A DNA stretch of 5,131 nucleotides, taken from contig JAWLFI010000173.1 of the NCBI GenBank assembly GCA_041685645.1, positions 1 through 5,131 on the forward strand, written 5' to 3'. Position 1 is the stretch's first letter; every line of letters starts with the position of its first letter. Position numbers and translations under genes: made by a program. This stretch comes from JAWLFI01 sp041685645 (GTDB lineage: Bacteria; Bacteroidota; Bacteroidia; Chitinophagales; Saprospiraceae). The notes under the pieces are model-generated. The model had not been told where the DNA came from, made no database searches, and saw only the letters and a program-made list of their open reading frames with translations. Positions 1 to 5,131 of the stretch are shown here, in pieces.

Positions 1-1
1 G

Positions 2-49
2 GCTAAGGCAGAGGAGATTTTTGAGAAAATTGAAGAATTAAAGAAATAG
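2..49 (+). CDS. 3' end of an upstream gene (partial, product unknown)
   Basis: An open frame entering from the left edge reads 15 residues, AKAEEIFEKIEELKK, and ends at TAG (47-49). The tail is charged, rich in Glu and Lys and predicted helical, as is common at the C-terminus of soluble proteins. An intrinsic terminator starts 8 bp after the stop and points the same way, which is the main support for a real gene ending here. Too little is visible to assign a family or function. The start and nearly all of the gene lie outside the window. Confidence 0.6.
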   Translation, partial: AKAEEIFEKIEELKK

Positions 50-56
50 AATGTTG

Positions 57-94
57 GTTTTATGATCCACGTTCATAAAACTTTTATTTTTTTT
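57..94 (+). terminator. Rho-independent terminator of the left-edge gene
   Basis: A perfect 9-bp stem, GTTTTATGA (57-65) pairing with TCATAAAAC (73-81), closes a 7-nt loop. It is followed at once by the T-tract TTTTATTTTTTTT (82-94). The tract lies on the + strand side, so the terminator acts on transcripts from the gene ending at 49. Read on the - strand the same hairpin is followed only by a broken, weaker U-rich stretch, so it may at best slow transcription of the convergent gene. The right arm and T-tract lie inside the 3' coding end of the - strand gene. Confidence 0.85.
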
Positions 95-1065
95 CTTGTC
101 CGGTCGACAGTTTTGTGTAGAGTAGAGAAAAACTTACTTCTCCGTTTTTCACCGGGGCCCGACAAAAGTGAGCTTTTCGATATCAATTGTTGGTACCATT
201 TTTCCTTATAATCGCATAAATCTTTGTTTTGCGTATTGATGAAGTTTGGATTTGCCAAAGTAGTATATAGCATTCTAAGACTAGGCGATTTGAAATATAT
301 CGTGTTATTCGTATAGATCATTTCGTTGTGATAGACTTTTATATTCCCTCTCCCTGTTGGAGAGTCCGGTAAATATTTTTTTTCTGATGCGATCATCTGC
401 TCTAAATGATCTAGCAAAAGGTCCATGTCATCGCATAGTTTCATTGCATCCTCTAGATTTTTAAATGCTTCAATTTCGGCGTGGTAGAAAATTTGATTCA
501 TTGTGTTGTCGATGATGTTGAGAGACCATAGCTCAACCGTGTCGATTTGGGTGTATCCACTAATGAGTTCTTTGGCTTTGCCATTGACATCGTATGGGAT
601 GATGTCAAAGCTAAAGGGCAAATCCCTGTAAGCTTTGATATCCCAAACTGTTTTGCCCCAAACATAAAGTTTGAATAAAAATAATCTCGGGTAGAAGGCG
701 TAGTAGAATACGGGAATTTCACTGGTGGCATAAAAGATCTTTCCTTCCGGTATTGACCTTATTTTTTGAAAATTATTATCCAATTGCTCTACGTATTGGT
801 CAACGGACTTTATTGGGCTTTTAAATGCCGAAAACTCGAAAAACATTTTGCTGGGGTCGTCTTGCACAATGGCATCCACTGAAACCCCGTATTTTTTACA
901 AATGAGCCCCATTTCATTAGCTGTGAGTGCCGTTTCACCTCTTAGTCGCCGATAGATGGCATCTCTTTTTAAAAAGAGTACTTCTTCCAAATCACGAATC
1001 AGATCTGGTCGGTGATTGTAGTTTTCTTTTAACCTCTGAAACAAGTGTTGCTGAATATCTTCCAT
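73..1065 (-). CDS. HTH (BetR/XRE-like) regulator, Bacteroidota family
   Basis: Complete 330-residue protein, probably a cytoplasmic DNA-binding regulator. Residues about 1-67 form a helix-turn-helix region: a leading helix, then DLEEVLFLKRDAIYRRLRGE (25-44), then LTANEMGLICKKYGVSVD (47-64). This is the pattern of BetR N-terminal/XRE-type domains. The remaining 260 residues match no named domain I know. They carry blocks I recognise from a recurrent Bacteroidota family: an aromatic stretch, ATSEIPVFYYAFYPRLFLFK (113-132); a YHNEMIYTNNTIYF block (245-258); and a C-terminal block, LISKSSLLSGPGEKRRSKFF (294-313). The hydrophobic aromatic stretch contains Arg and Lys, so it is unlikely to span the membrane. 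No signal peptide is seen. The ATG at 1065 is the only start preceding the HTH, and no clear Shine-Dalgarno precedes it. The gene converges with the left-edge gene (23 bp between stops) and diverges from the sensor gene. Ligand, target and regulatory sign cannot be read from the sequence. HTH identity is likely; BetR assignment is from memory of the family. Confidence 0.88.
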   Translation of the reverse strand: MEDIQQHLFQRLKENYNHRPDLIRDLEEVLFLKRDAIYRRLRGETALTANEMGLICKKYGVSVDAIVQDDPSKMFFEFSAFKSPIKSVDQYVEQLDNNFQKIRSIPEGKIFYATSEIPVFYYAFYPRLFLFKLYVWGKTVWDIKAYRDLPFSFDIIPYDVNGKAKELISGYTQIDTVELWSLNIIDNTMNQIFYHAEIEAFKNLEDAMKLCDDMDLLLDHLEQMIASEKKYLPDSPTGRGNIKVYHNEMIYTNNTIYFKSPSLRMLYTTLANPNFINTQNKDLCDYKEKWYQQLISKSSLLSGPGEKRRSKFFSTLHKTVDRTRKKIKVL

Positions 1066-1066
1066 A

Positions 1067-1100
1067 TATTCGAATTTGCAAATACTTAATTTCTTTTAAG
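1067..1100 (-). promoter_or_regulatory. Palindrome cluster just upstream of the HTH gene
   Basis: Two exact palindromes overlap by two bases: ATTCGAAT (1068-1075) and ATTTGCAAAT (1074-1083). Beside them is the inverted repeat CTTAA-N6-TTAAG (1085-1100). All lie 2-35 bp upstream of the HTH start codon, a usual place for an autoregulatory operator of an HTH protein. The stretch is A+T-rich, so short palindromes arise easily by chance. No good TAnnTTTG box was found for this gene; TATTTG (read on the - strand within 1079-1084) is only a partial match. Confidence 0.3.
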
Positions 1101-1152
1101 ATAGAAAAAATTTTTGAGAGTTAATCGTTTGCCTCGTCAGATCTGCGAGATA

Positions 1153-1214
1153 GGCGGCAGTTTAAATGTCAATGGGGCGGCAGACTGTCAGGAAAAGCTA
1201 GCCAGACTGCCTGA
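1153..1214. repeat. Phased short repeats in a G+C-richer intergenic block
   Basis: GGCGGCAG occurs at 1153-1160 and again at 1176-1183. CAGACTG occurs at 1181-1187 and 1203-1209. Aligning on the shared CAG gives three related units spaced 23 and 22 bp apart, about two helical turns. Read on the - strand the first two units are TGACA-N6-CTGCCGCC and TGACA-N2-CTGCCGCC. An inverted pair, TCAGG (1188-1192) and CCTGA (1210-1214), frames a GCTAGC palindrome (1197-1202). The repeated words are visible; a role as protein-binding sites is inference. Confidence 0.4.
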
Positions 1215-1308
1215 AATGTGGAGGAGGACATAAACTTTGGGAATAGTTGCAGATGTAGTTGGATTGATAGGCTTTCTAAGAGGTTAATATAAACCGAAAA
1301 ATTTAGTA

Positions 1309-1328
1309 TATTCCAAGGAATAATTTTG
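1309..1328 (+). promoter_or_regulatory. Palindromic operator-like site abutting a TAnnTTTG box
   Basis: TATTCC-AA-GGAATA (1309-1322) is an inverted repeat with perfect 6-bp arms and a 2-bp centre. It overlaps by two bases TAATTTTG (1321-1328), an exact match to the Bacteroidota TAnnTTTG -7 element. A matching -33 TTTG at the expected 17-23 bp spacing is missing; the nearest candidate is TTTA at 1302-1305. If used, transcription would start near 1335, leaving a leader of about 118 nt before the sensor gene. A protein bound to the palindrome would cover the space between -33 and -7. Confidence 0.35.
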
Positions 1329-1396
1329 ATGGCAATATCTTGCTGTCTACTTTAGTTGTTTAGCAAATTTATCCTGGGAATAAGTTTCATTGGTAA
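1311..1396 (+). repeat. Imperfect direct repeat pair, 60 bp apart
   Basis: The segment at 1311-1335 recurs at 1371-1396. Shared positions follow the pattern TCC-N2-GGAATAA-N-TTT-N-AT-GG-N-AA, with one extra T in the second copy. About 18 of 25 positions agree by eye. The first copy carries TAATTTTG and the second TAAGTTTC (1381-1388), one base short of the -7 consensus. The second has a TTG at 1356-1358, 22 bp upstream, so it too could be a weak promoter. The pair may be two sites for one regulator or two tandem promoters for the sensor gene. Confidence 0.35.
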
Positions 1397-1444
1397 CCTC
1401 GGATCATGTGAATGTGGCATTAATGTGAGTTCCAGATAAAAAGA

Positions 1445-1456
1445 ATGAAGGAATGA
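1445..1456 (+). promoter_or_regulatory. Start-site context of the sensor gene, with a 3-codon mini-ORF
   Basis: ATG-AAG-GAA-TGA (1445-1456) encodes Met-Lys-Glu-stop, and its stop overlaps the sensor ATG at 1453 in an ATGA arrangement. The only Shine-Dalgarno-like sequence, AAGGA (1448-1452), touches the ATG with no spacer, too close for normal use. It would be 6 nt from an in-frame TTG at 1459 (codon 3). The frame of the sensor gene is closed by TGA at 1426-1428 with no other usable start between, so ATG 1453 is the best choice and TTG 1459 the alternative. Confidence 0.3.
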
Positions 1457-4400
1457 ATTTGAATCGGACGGAGCGCTTATTGAATACGGGTTCTTTTGAG
1501 TTGAACTTAAAGGATCAGTCTGTGCTGTGCTCCGATGGCTTTTTGCAACTTCTCAATTTGACTTCCTCCTCCGAAGTATCTAGTTGGACCGAAGTCCTTC
1601 AATTCATACACGAAGATTGTATAAATCATTTCCTGTTTTTGTTTCAAAGGTTGAAAGAGAACCAGACCAATTTTTCTGAAGTGTTATCCTGGGTGAGAGA
1701 ATGTGGAGACATAATCTCATTGAATACCATTGGTGAGTACGTCTCAGATTCAGAAGGCGATAAAGCTTTTTTTGTTGTTCAAAGGGATCAATCATTCGAT
1801 GATGATACAAGGAAGAACCTCCTTTTACAAAGTGTGATTGAAAGGGCCAAAGATGGAGTGCTGATAACTGAGGCGGAGCCCTCCGGCCCGGATGGAAGGA
1901 AAGTGGTATATGTTAATCCAGCCTTCACCGATGTGACGGGTTATAAACCTGAAGAAATTGTCGGAAAAACGCCAAAAATCTTACAAGGTGAGCGAACTGA
2001 TTCAACGGCAATTCGCAAAATGAGAAAGGCCCTTAAGGAATGGAAACCCTGTGAGGTAAGCCTTATCAATTACCGAAAAAATGGTGAAGAGTTTTGGATG
2101 AACTTATCAATGACTCCTGTAGCTGATGAAAATGGATGGTTCACACATTGGGTAGCCATTGAGCGAGATGCCACGCAAAGTGTGCACATGGAGCTGAAAA
2201 ATCAACTCTTGAGTGAAATATCCTTAATCTTTAGTCAAAGTAGTAGCTTTAAAGAAGCAATGCAGCAAGCAGCTGAAAAAGTGCTTGATTTCGGTGATTT
2301 TAGTACTTCGGAATTTTGGGTGCCCAATGAGGAAACAAAGAAACTATACCTGGTTTCTTATACTTACAAAGATGAGGTGGGTAAGCTTTTTTACGAAAAC
2401 AGCAGCAGCATTGATGAGTTTGCATTCGGGGAGGGGTTACCTGGATTAGTTTGGGAAAATCTGGAGCCAGTATTTATGGAAGATGTAAGTGAATGTCTTT
2501 CATTTTTGCGCAAGGATGCCGCTCAAATTTCCGGATTACAATATGCGTATGGTATTCCATTGCTTATCGGAGAGGAGTTTCAGGGGGTATTGTTGCTAAC
2601 AAGTCAGTTCAAAAATCAAGCTGTTTTAGATAGAGTGGAATTATTGAATCAAGTCAATGAGGAGTTGGCATCCGAAATTCAGCGCAAAAATACGGAGGAT
2701 GACTATAATCAACTTTTTAAAAATGCGCCGGACTTAATATGTATTTGTGGATTTGATGGTGTCTTTCGGCGGATCAATTCCGCCGGCGAAGAAATATTGG
2801 GCTACTCCAGCCGCGAACTACTTTCTCGTCCTTTTATTGATTTCGTGCATCCGGATGACAAGTCGGCCACTGAGCTGGAGCTGTTGAAATTAACCATTAG
2901 ACGGACCAGTATTAAGTTTGAAAACCGATATATCACGCCCAACAATAAAGTCAAATGGCTGAGTTGGTCGGCAACCTCTTTTCCGGAACAGCGAGTGATA
3001 CATGCAGTGGGAAAGGACATTACTGAACAGAAAAAGCTTGAGGAGCTTTTACAAGAAGCCTCCTCAATGGCAAGCGTGGGAAGTTGGGAATACAACCTGA
3101 TTGATGACGCTGTGTACTGGTCACCGATATCGCGAAAAATCCATGGTGAACCCGCTGGCTTTCAGCCTATTAGCGAGCAGCTTATAAATTATTTCAAAAA
3201 AGAAGATCAGGAGTTTGTTTTGGACAAGATGCAAAAATGCATAGAACTCGGTGAATCCTTTGATTTTGAAGTGCCGATTATAACCAGACGGGGAGAAGAG
3301 GTCTGGATTAGAATCATTGGAAAAGCTGAAATTATCAATGGAGAGTGCGTTAGCATTTACGGTAGCCTTCAGGATATCAATCAACGAAAACAATCTGAAC
3401 TCCGCCTTAAACATATTGCGGATAACTTGCCAGGGGTGATTTTTCAGTATGAATTGTCGCCTGATGGATCTGACCGCATGAATTACGTAAGCAAGGGCTC
3501 ACATGAAATTTTTGGACTCAGTCCGGAAGAATGCATAGAAGATACCAGGAAAATATGGGATCAAGTAGCAGCGGGAGGATCTGTGGAGGATCTTAAAAAA
3601 TCCATTAAAGAGTCCACTCTAACGATGAGTCAGTGGAATGCTACGGCTCGTATCAAAAAACCAAATGGAGAACTTGTTTGGTTGGAGGGCTTAGGCATTC
3701 CAAGAAAGCGTCAAAACGGCAGTATCGTTTGGGATAGTATTGTTCTAAATGTGAGTGAGAAAATTGCCTTGTCGGATTCTTTGCGAAGGGCAGGGCGAAT
3801 GTCCATGGTTGGATCCTGGGAAGCGAAAGTTTCGGATCGACAGGCGAGCGAAGTCTACTTGTCCTCTATTACACATGAAATTTTCGAGATCGACGAAACT
3901 TTAGATCTGAGATTAATGGATTTTATCGAGTTCTTTAAGGGAGAGAATAAAGATCTCATTGAATGTTCTATTCAACAACTATTAGCCGGTGGGGCTCCTT
4001 TTGATTCGGTGTTTCTCATTACGACAAAAAAAGGAAGTGATAAATGGGTTCGTTGTATGGCTGAATGCGAACTTGACTCAGCTGGAGTCGGTAGGGTTTA
4101 CGGGAGTATTCAAGATGTTCATAAGGCCAAGACGACTGAAATAGAATTGCAAAAGACACTGGAGGAGAAGAATATGCTTCTCGAAAGTATTGGTGACGGA
4201 TTCTTTTCCGTCAACCAAGAATGGGAGGTGACCTATTGGAATAGTCAAGCCGAAATGATTTTACAGCGAGAGAGAAAATCAATTGTTGGGAAAAAATTGT
4301 GGGATTCGATCCCGGAGGCAGAGCTATCCAATTTTCAAGATATGTTGTATCAGGCCATGAATAGTGAAGATGCTGTTTATTTCGAAGACTATTTAACCGG

Positions 4401-5121
4401 AATGTTGCTGTGGATTGAAGTCTCGGCTTACCCGTCTAAGAATGGACTATCGGTATTCCTGAAGGACATTAGTGGCCGAAAAAAGGCGGAGGAAGAAATC
4501 AAGTTGAGTAATGAGCGATTTGTGAAAGTCACAGAGGCCACTCACGATGCTATTTGGGACTGGGACATCCTTAATGATTTAATTTATCGAAGCGTTGGAT
4601 TTCAGAAGCTGTTTGGCTATAAGCACGATGCTCCGGTCCGGAACCTCAATAGTTGGATGAAGAAAATTCACCCCAAGGACTTCCCGGGGGTGAAACAACT
4701 TTTAGATGCAGTCCTGGAAGACCCTAATTCTCTAAACTTTAGTGCGGAATATCGATTTTTGAAAAGGGACGGTAAATATGCTCATGTCATGGATCGAGGG
4801 GTAATTATTAGAGATGACTTCGGTGCCCCCATTCGGATTGTGGGCTCTATGTCGGATATTACAGAAAGAAATCGCAGGATTAAAGCGATTCAGGCTCAAA
4901 ATGAAAAACTCAAGGAAATTGCCTGGACGCAGTCGCACATTGTACGGGCGCCCCTCGCCAGATTGATGGGGCTTGTCATGGAAATTCAAAAGAACGAGAT
5001 GTCTGAGGAAGAAAGCAGCGAGCTGATGAAGCACATTTTGAACTCTGCCGAAGAGCTAGATGAAATAATAAGAAATATCGTGGTGAAGTCGAAAATTGTT
5101 CTTAACTTGGAGAAACAATAA
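1453..5121 (+). CDS. Multi-PAS/GAF sensor protein with DHp-like end, no ATPase domain
   Basis: Complete 1222-residue soluble protein; no signal peptide or membrane segment. Domain order by eye: PAS1 about 1-115 (degenerate, TGSFE at 12-16); PAS2 124-245 (LOV-like, GKTPKILQG at 171-179); GAF 250-395 (GEGLPGLVWE at 326-335, YGIPLLIGEEFQG at 366-378); short coiled linker 392-418; PAS3 417-528 (HPDD, ends GKDITEQKK); PAS4 537-648 (VGSWE, ends YGSLQDI); PAS5 650-772; PAS6 780-892 (VGSWE, ends YGSIQDV); PAS7 907-1012; PAS8 1020-1143 (ends GSMSDITER). Residues 1144-1222 are helical and contain SHIVRAPLARLMGL (1161-1174) with His1162, resembling a HisKA phosphoacceptor helix, then a second helix with SAEELDEIIRNI. 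The frame stops at TAA 5119-5121, so there is no HATPase_c domain. The GAF lacks an NKFDE-type cyclic-nucleotide signature. Inferred role: cytoplasmic integration of several signals and relay through the C-terminal helices, perhaps with a partner kinase or response regulator. Ligands are unknown. It is monocistronic within view and divergent from the HTH gene. I have the impression that proteins ending this way recur in Bacteroidota, which argues against simple truncation. Confidence 0.92.
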   Translation: MNLNRTERLLNTGSFELNLKDQSVLCSDGFLQLLNLTSSSEVSSWTEVLQFIHEDCINHFLFLFQRLKENQTNFSEVLSWVRECGDIISLNTIGEYVSDSEGDKAFFVVQRDQSFDDDTRKNLLLQSVIERAKDGVLITEAEPSGPDGRKVVYVNPAFTDVTGYKPEEIVGKTPKILQGERTDSTAIRKMRKALKEWKPCEVSLINYRKNGEEFWMNLSMTPVADENGWFTHWVAIERDATQSVHMELKNQLLSEISLIFSQSSSFKEAMQQAAEKVLDFGDFSTSEFWVPNEETKKLYLVSYTYKDEVGKLFYENSSSIDEFAFGEGLPGLVWENLEPVFMEDVSECLSFLRKDAAQISGLQYAYGIPLLIGEEFQGVLLLTSQFKNQAVLDRVELLNQVNEELASEIQRKNTEDDYNQLFKNAPDLICICGFDGVFRRINSAGEEILGYSSRELLSRPFIDFVHPDDKSATELELLKLTIRRTSIKFENRYITPNNKVKWLSWSATSFPEQRVIHAVGKDITEQKKLEELLQEASSMASVGSWEYNLIDDAVYWSPISRKIHGEPAGFQPISEQLINYFKKEDQEFVLDKMQKCIELGESFDFEVPIITRRGEEVWIRIIGKAEIINGECVSIYGSLQDINQRKQSELRLKHIADNLPGVIFQYELSPDGSDRMNYVSKGSHEIFGLSPEECIEDTRKIWDQVAAGGSVEDLKKSIKESTLTMSQWNATARIKKPNGELVWLEGLGIPRKRQNGSIVWDSIVLNVSEKIALSDSLRRAGRMSMVGSWEAKVSDRQASEVYLSSITHEIFEIDETLDLRLMDFIEFFKGENKDLIECSIQQLLAGGAPFDSVFLITTKKGSDKWVRCMAECELDSAGVGRVYGSIQDVHKAKTTEIELQKTLEEKNMLLESIGDGFFSVNQEWEVTYWNSQAEMILQRERKSIVGKKLWDSIPEAELSNFQDMLYQAMNSEDAVYFEDYLTGMLLWIEVSAYPSKNGLSVFLKDISGRKKAEEEIKLSNERFVKVTEATHDAIWDWDILNDLIYRSVGFQKLFGYKHDAPVRNLNSWMKKIHPKDFPGVKQLLDAVLEDPNSLNFSAEYRFLKRDGKYAHVMDRGVIIRDDFGAPIRIVGSMSDITERNRRIKAIQAQNEKLKEIAWTQSHIVRAPLARLMGLVMEIQKNEMSEEESSELMKHILNSAEELDEIIRNIVVKSKIVLNLEKQ
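4900..5118 (+). other. DHp (HisKA)-like C-terminal domain with atypical H-box
   Basis: Residues 1150-1222 of the sensor protein form two predicted amphipathic helices: one around SHIVRAPLARLMGLVMEI and one around ELMKHILNSAEELDEIIRNI. The arrangement of His1162 and Pro1167 (H-x4-P) matches the HisKA H-box. In canonical HisKA the residue after His is Glu/Asp and the fourth after it is Thr/Asn; here they are Ile1163 and Ala1166. The domain is followed only by a short Lys-containing tail, so dimerisation or phosphotransfer is plausible and autonomous kinase activity is not. Confidence 0.65.
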
Positions 5122-5131
5122 TTCTAATTAT

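Larger units (their letters stand above)
1066..1452. other. Divergent intergenic region without a convincing gene
   Basis: 387 bp separates two divergent start codons. I found no tRNA or riboswitch and no ORF with a plausible start. The side nearest the HTH gene is very A+T-rich, with an A6T5 tract at 1105-1115 that could bend DNA. A locally G+C-richer block (about 1131-1230) has repeated GGCGGCAG and CAGACTG words. The side nearest the sensor gene has palindromic and directly repeated boxes with promoter-like sequence. These are listed separately. Both genes must take their promoters from this region unless they are expressed by read-through. Confidence 0.8.

Noticed and set aside
604..729. 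Possible transmembrane segment in the HTH protein (aromatic region at residues 113-140)
   Set aside because: Arg127, Lys132 and Lys138 interrupt the hydrophobic run, and no uninterrupted stretch of about 20 apolar residues exists.
113..1050. Antisense ORFs opposite the HTH gene
   Set aside because: They are shorter and lack recognisable domains, while the - strand frame has a coherent HTH fold and family motifs.
1166..1201. Short ATG-initiated ORF of 11 codons (MSMGRQTVRKS)
   Set aside because: Very short, no ribosome-binding sequence, and falls within the repeat block; no coding signal beyond an ATG.
1105..1233. Open frame of about 40 codons in the intergenic region, through the G+C-richer block and ending at TAA 1231-1233
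   Set aside because: The only in-frame ATG (1216) is five codons from the stop, and the A+T-rich beginning does not look coding. It is most likely a chance opening or at most a gene remnant.
1329..1355. Eight-codon ORF (MAISCCLL) downstream of the TAATTTTG box, considered as a leader peptide
   Set aside because: No run of regulatory codons, no attenuator hairpin after it, and it would begin at or before the inferred transcription start.
1406..1427. Three ATGTG words (1406, 1412, 1423) and a CATTAATG palindrome (1418-1425)
   Set aside because: The words are 5 bp long with irregular spacing, and one 8-bp palindrome is expected by chance in A+T-rich DNA.
5086..5131. Frameshift truncation of a full histidine kinase at the sensor 3' end
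   Set aside because: The tail after the second helix looks like a natural end, and I have the impression that proteins ending this way recur in Bacteroidota. Only 10 bp remain after the stop, so this cannot be fully excluded from the window.
1..5131. Mobile elements, CRISPR arrays, tRNA or rRNA genes
   Set aside because: No transposase, terminal inverted repeats, regularly spaced identical repeats or structured RNA signatures were seen on either strand.

Overview
The window looks like a chromosomal stretch from a member of the Bacteroidota, probably a Cytophagia/Flavobacteriia-type marine or environmental bacterium. The evidence is moderate-to-low G+C, weak or absent Shine-Dalgarno sequences, one exact TAnnTTTG box (the -7 element used by the Bacteroidota primary sigma factor), and two proteins whose family signatures I associate with that phylum. 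The taxonomic call is inference from protein style; no marker gene is present.

Layout. (1) Positions 2-49 are the last 15 codons of a gene entering from the left on the + strand. (2) A strong intrinsic terminator follows at 57-94. (3) A complete convergent gene on the - strand (73-1065) encodes a 330-residue regulator with an N-terminal helix-turn-helix of BetR/XRE type. Its stop codon and Lys-rich C-terminus are encoded within the terminator of its neighbour. (4) A 387-bp divergent intergenic region (1066-1452) holds several short palindromes and repeats but no convincing gene. (5) The rest (1453-5121, + strand) is one 1222-residue soluble multi-sensor protein: eight PAS domains and one GAF domain, ending in a short helical segment that resembles a histidine-kinase dimerisation/phosphoacceptor (DHp) helix pair. 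No ATPase domain follows. The window ends 10 bp after its stop codon.

How the genes may work together. The large protein is built as a cytoplasmic signal integrator. Its output segment keeps a His in a DHp-like motif but lacks the catalytic domain and the residues usually needed next to the His, so it is unlikely to be a self-sufficient kinase. The divergent HTH gene shares its upstream region and could be a regulatory partner, but the sequence does not prove this. The most noteworthy points are the catalytic-domain-less DHp terminus, the coding/terminator overlap, and repeated sequence boxes in the divergent intergenic region.
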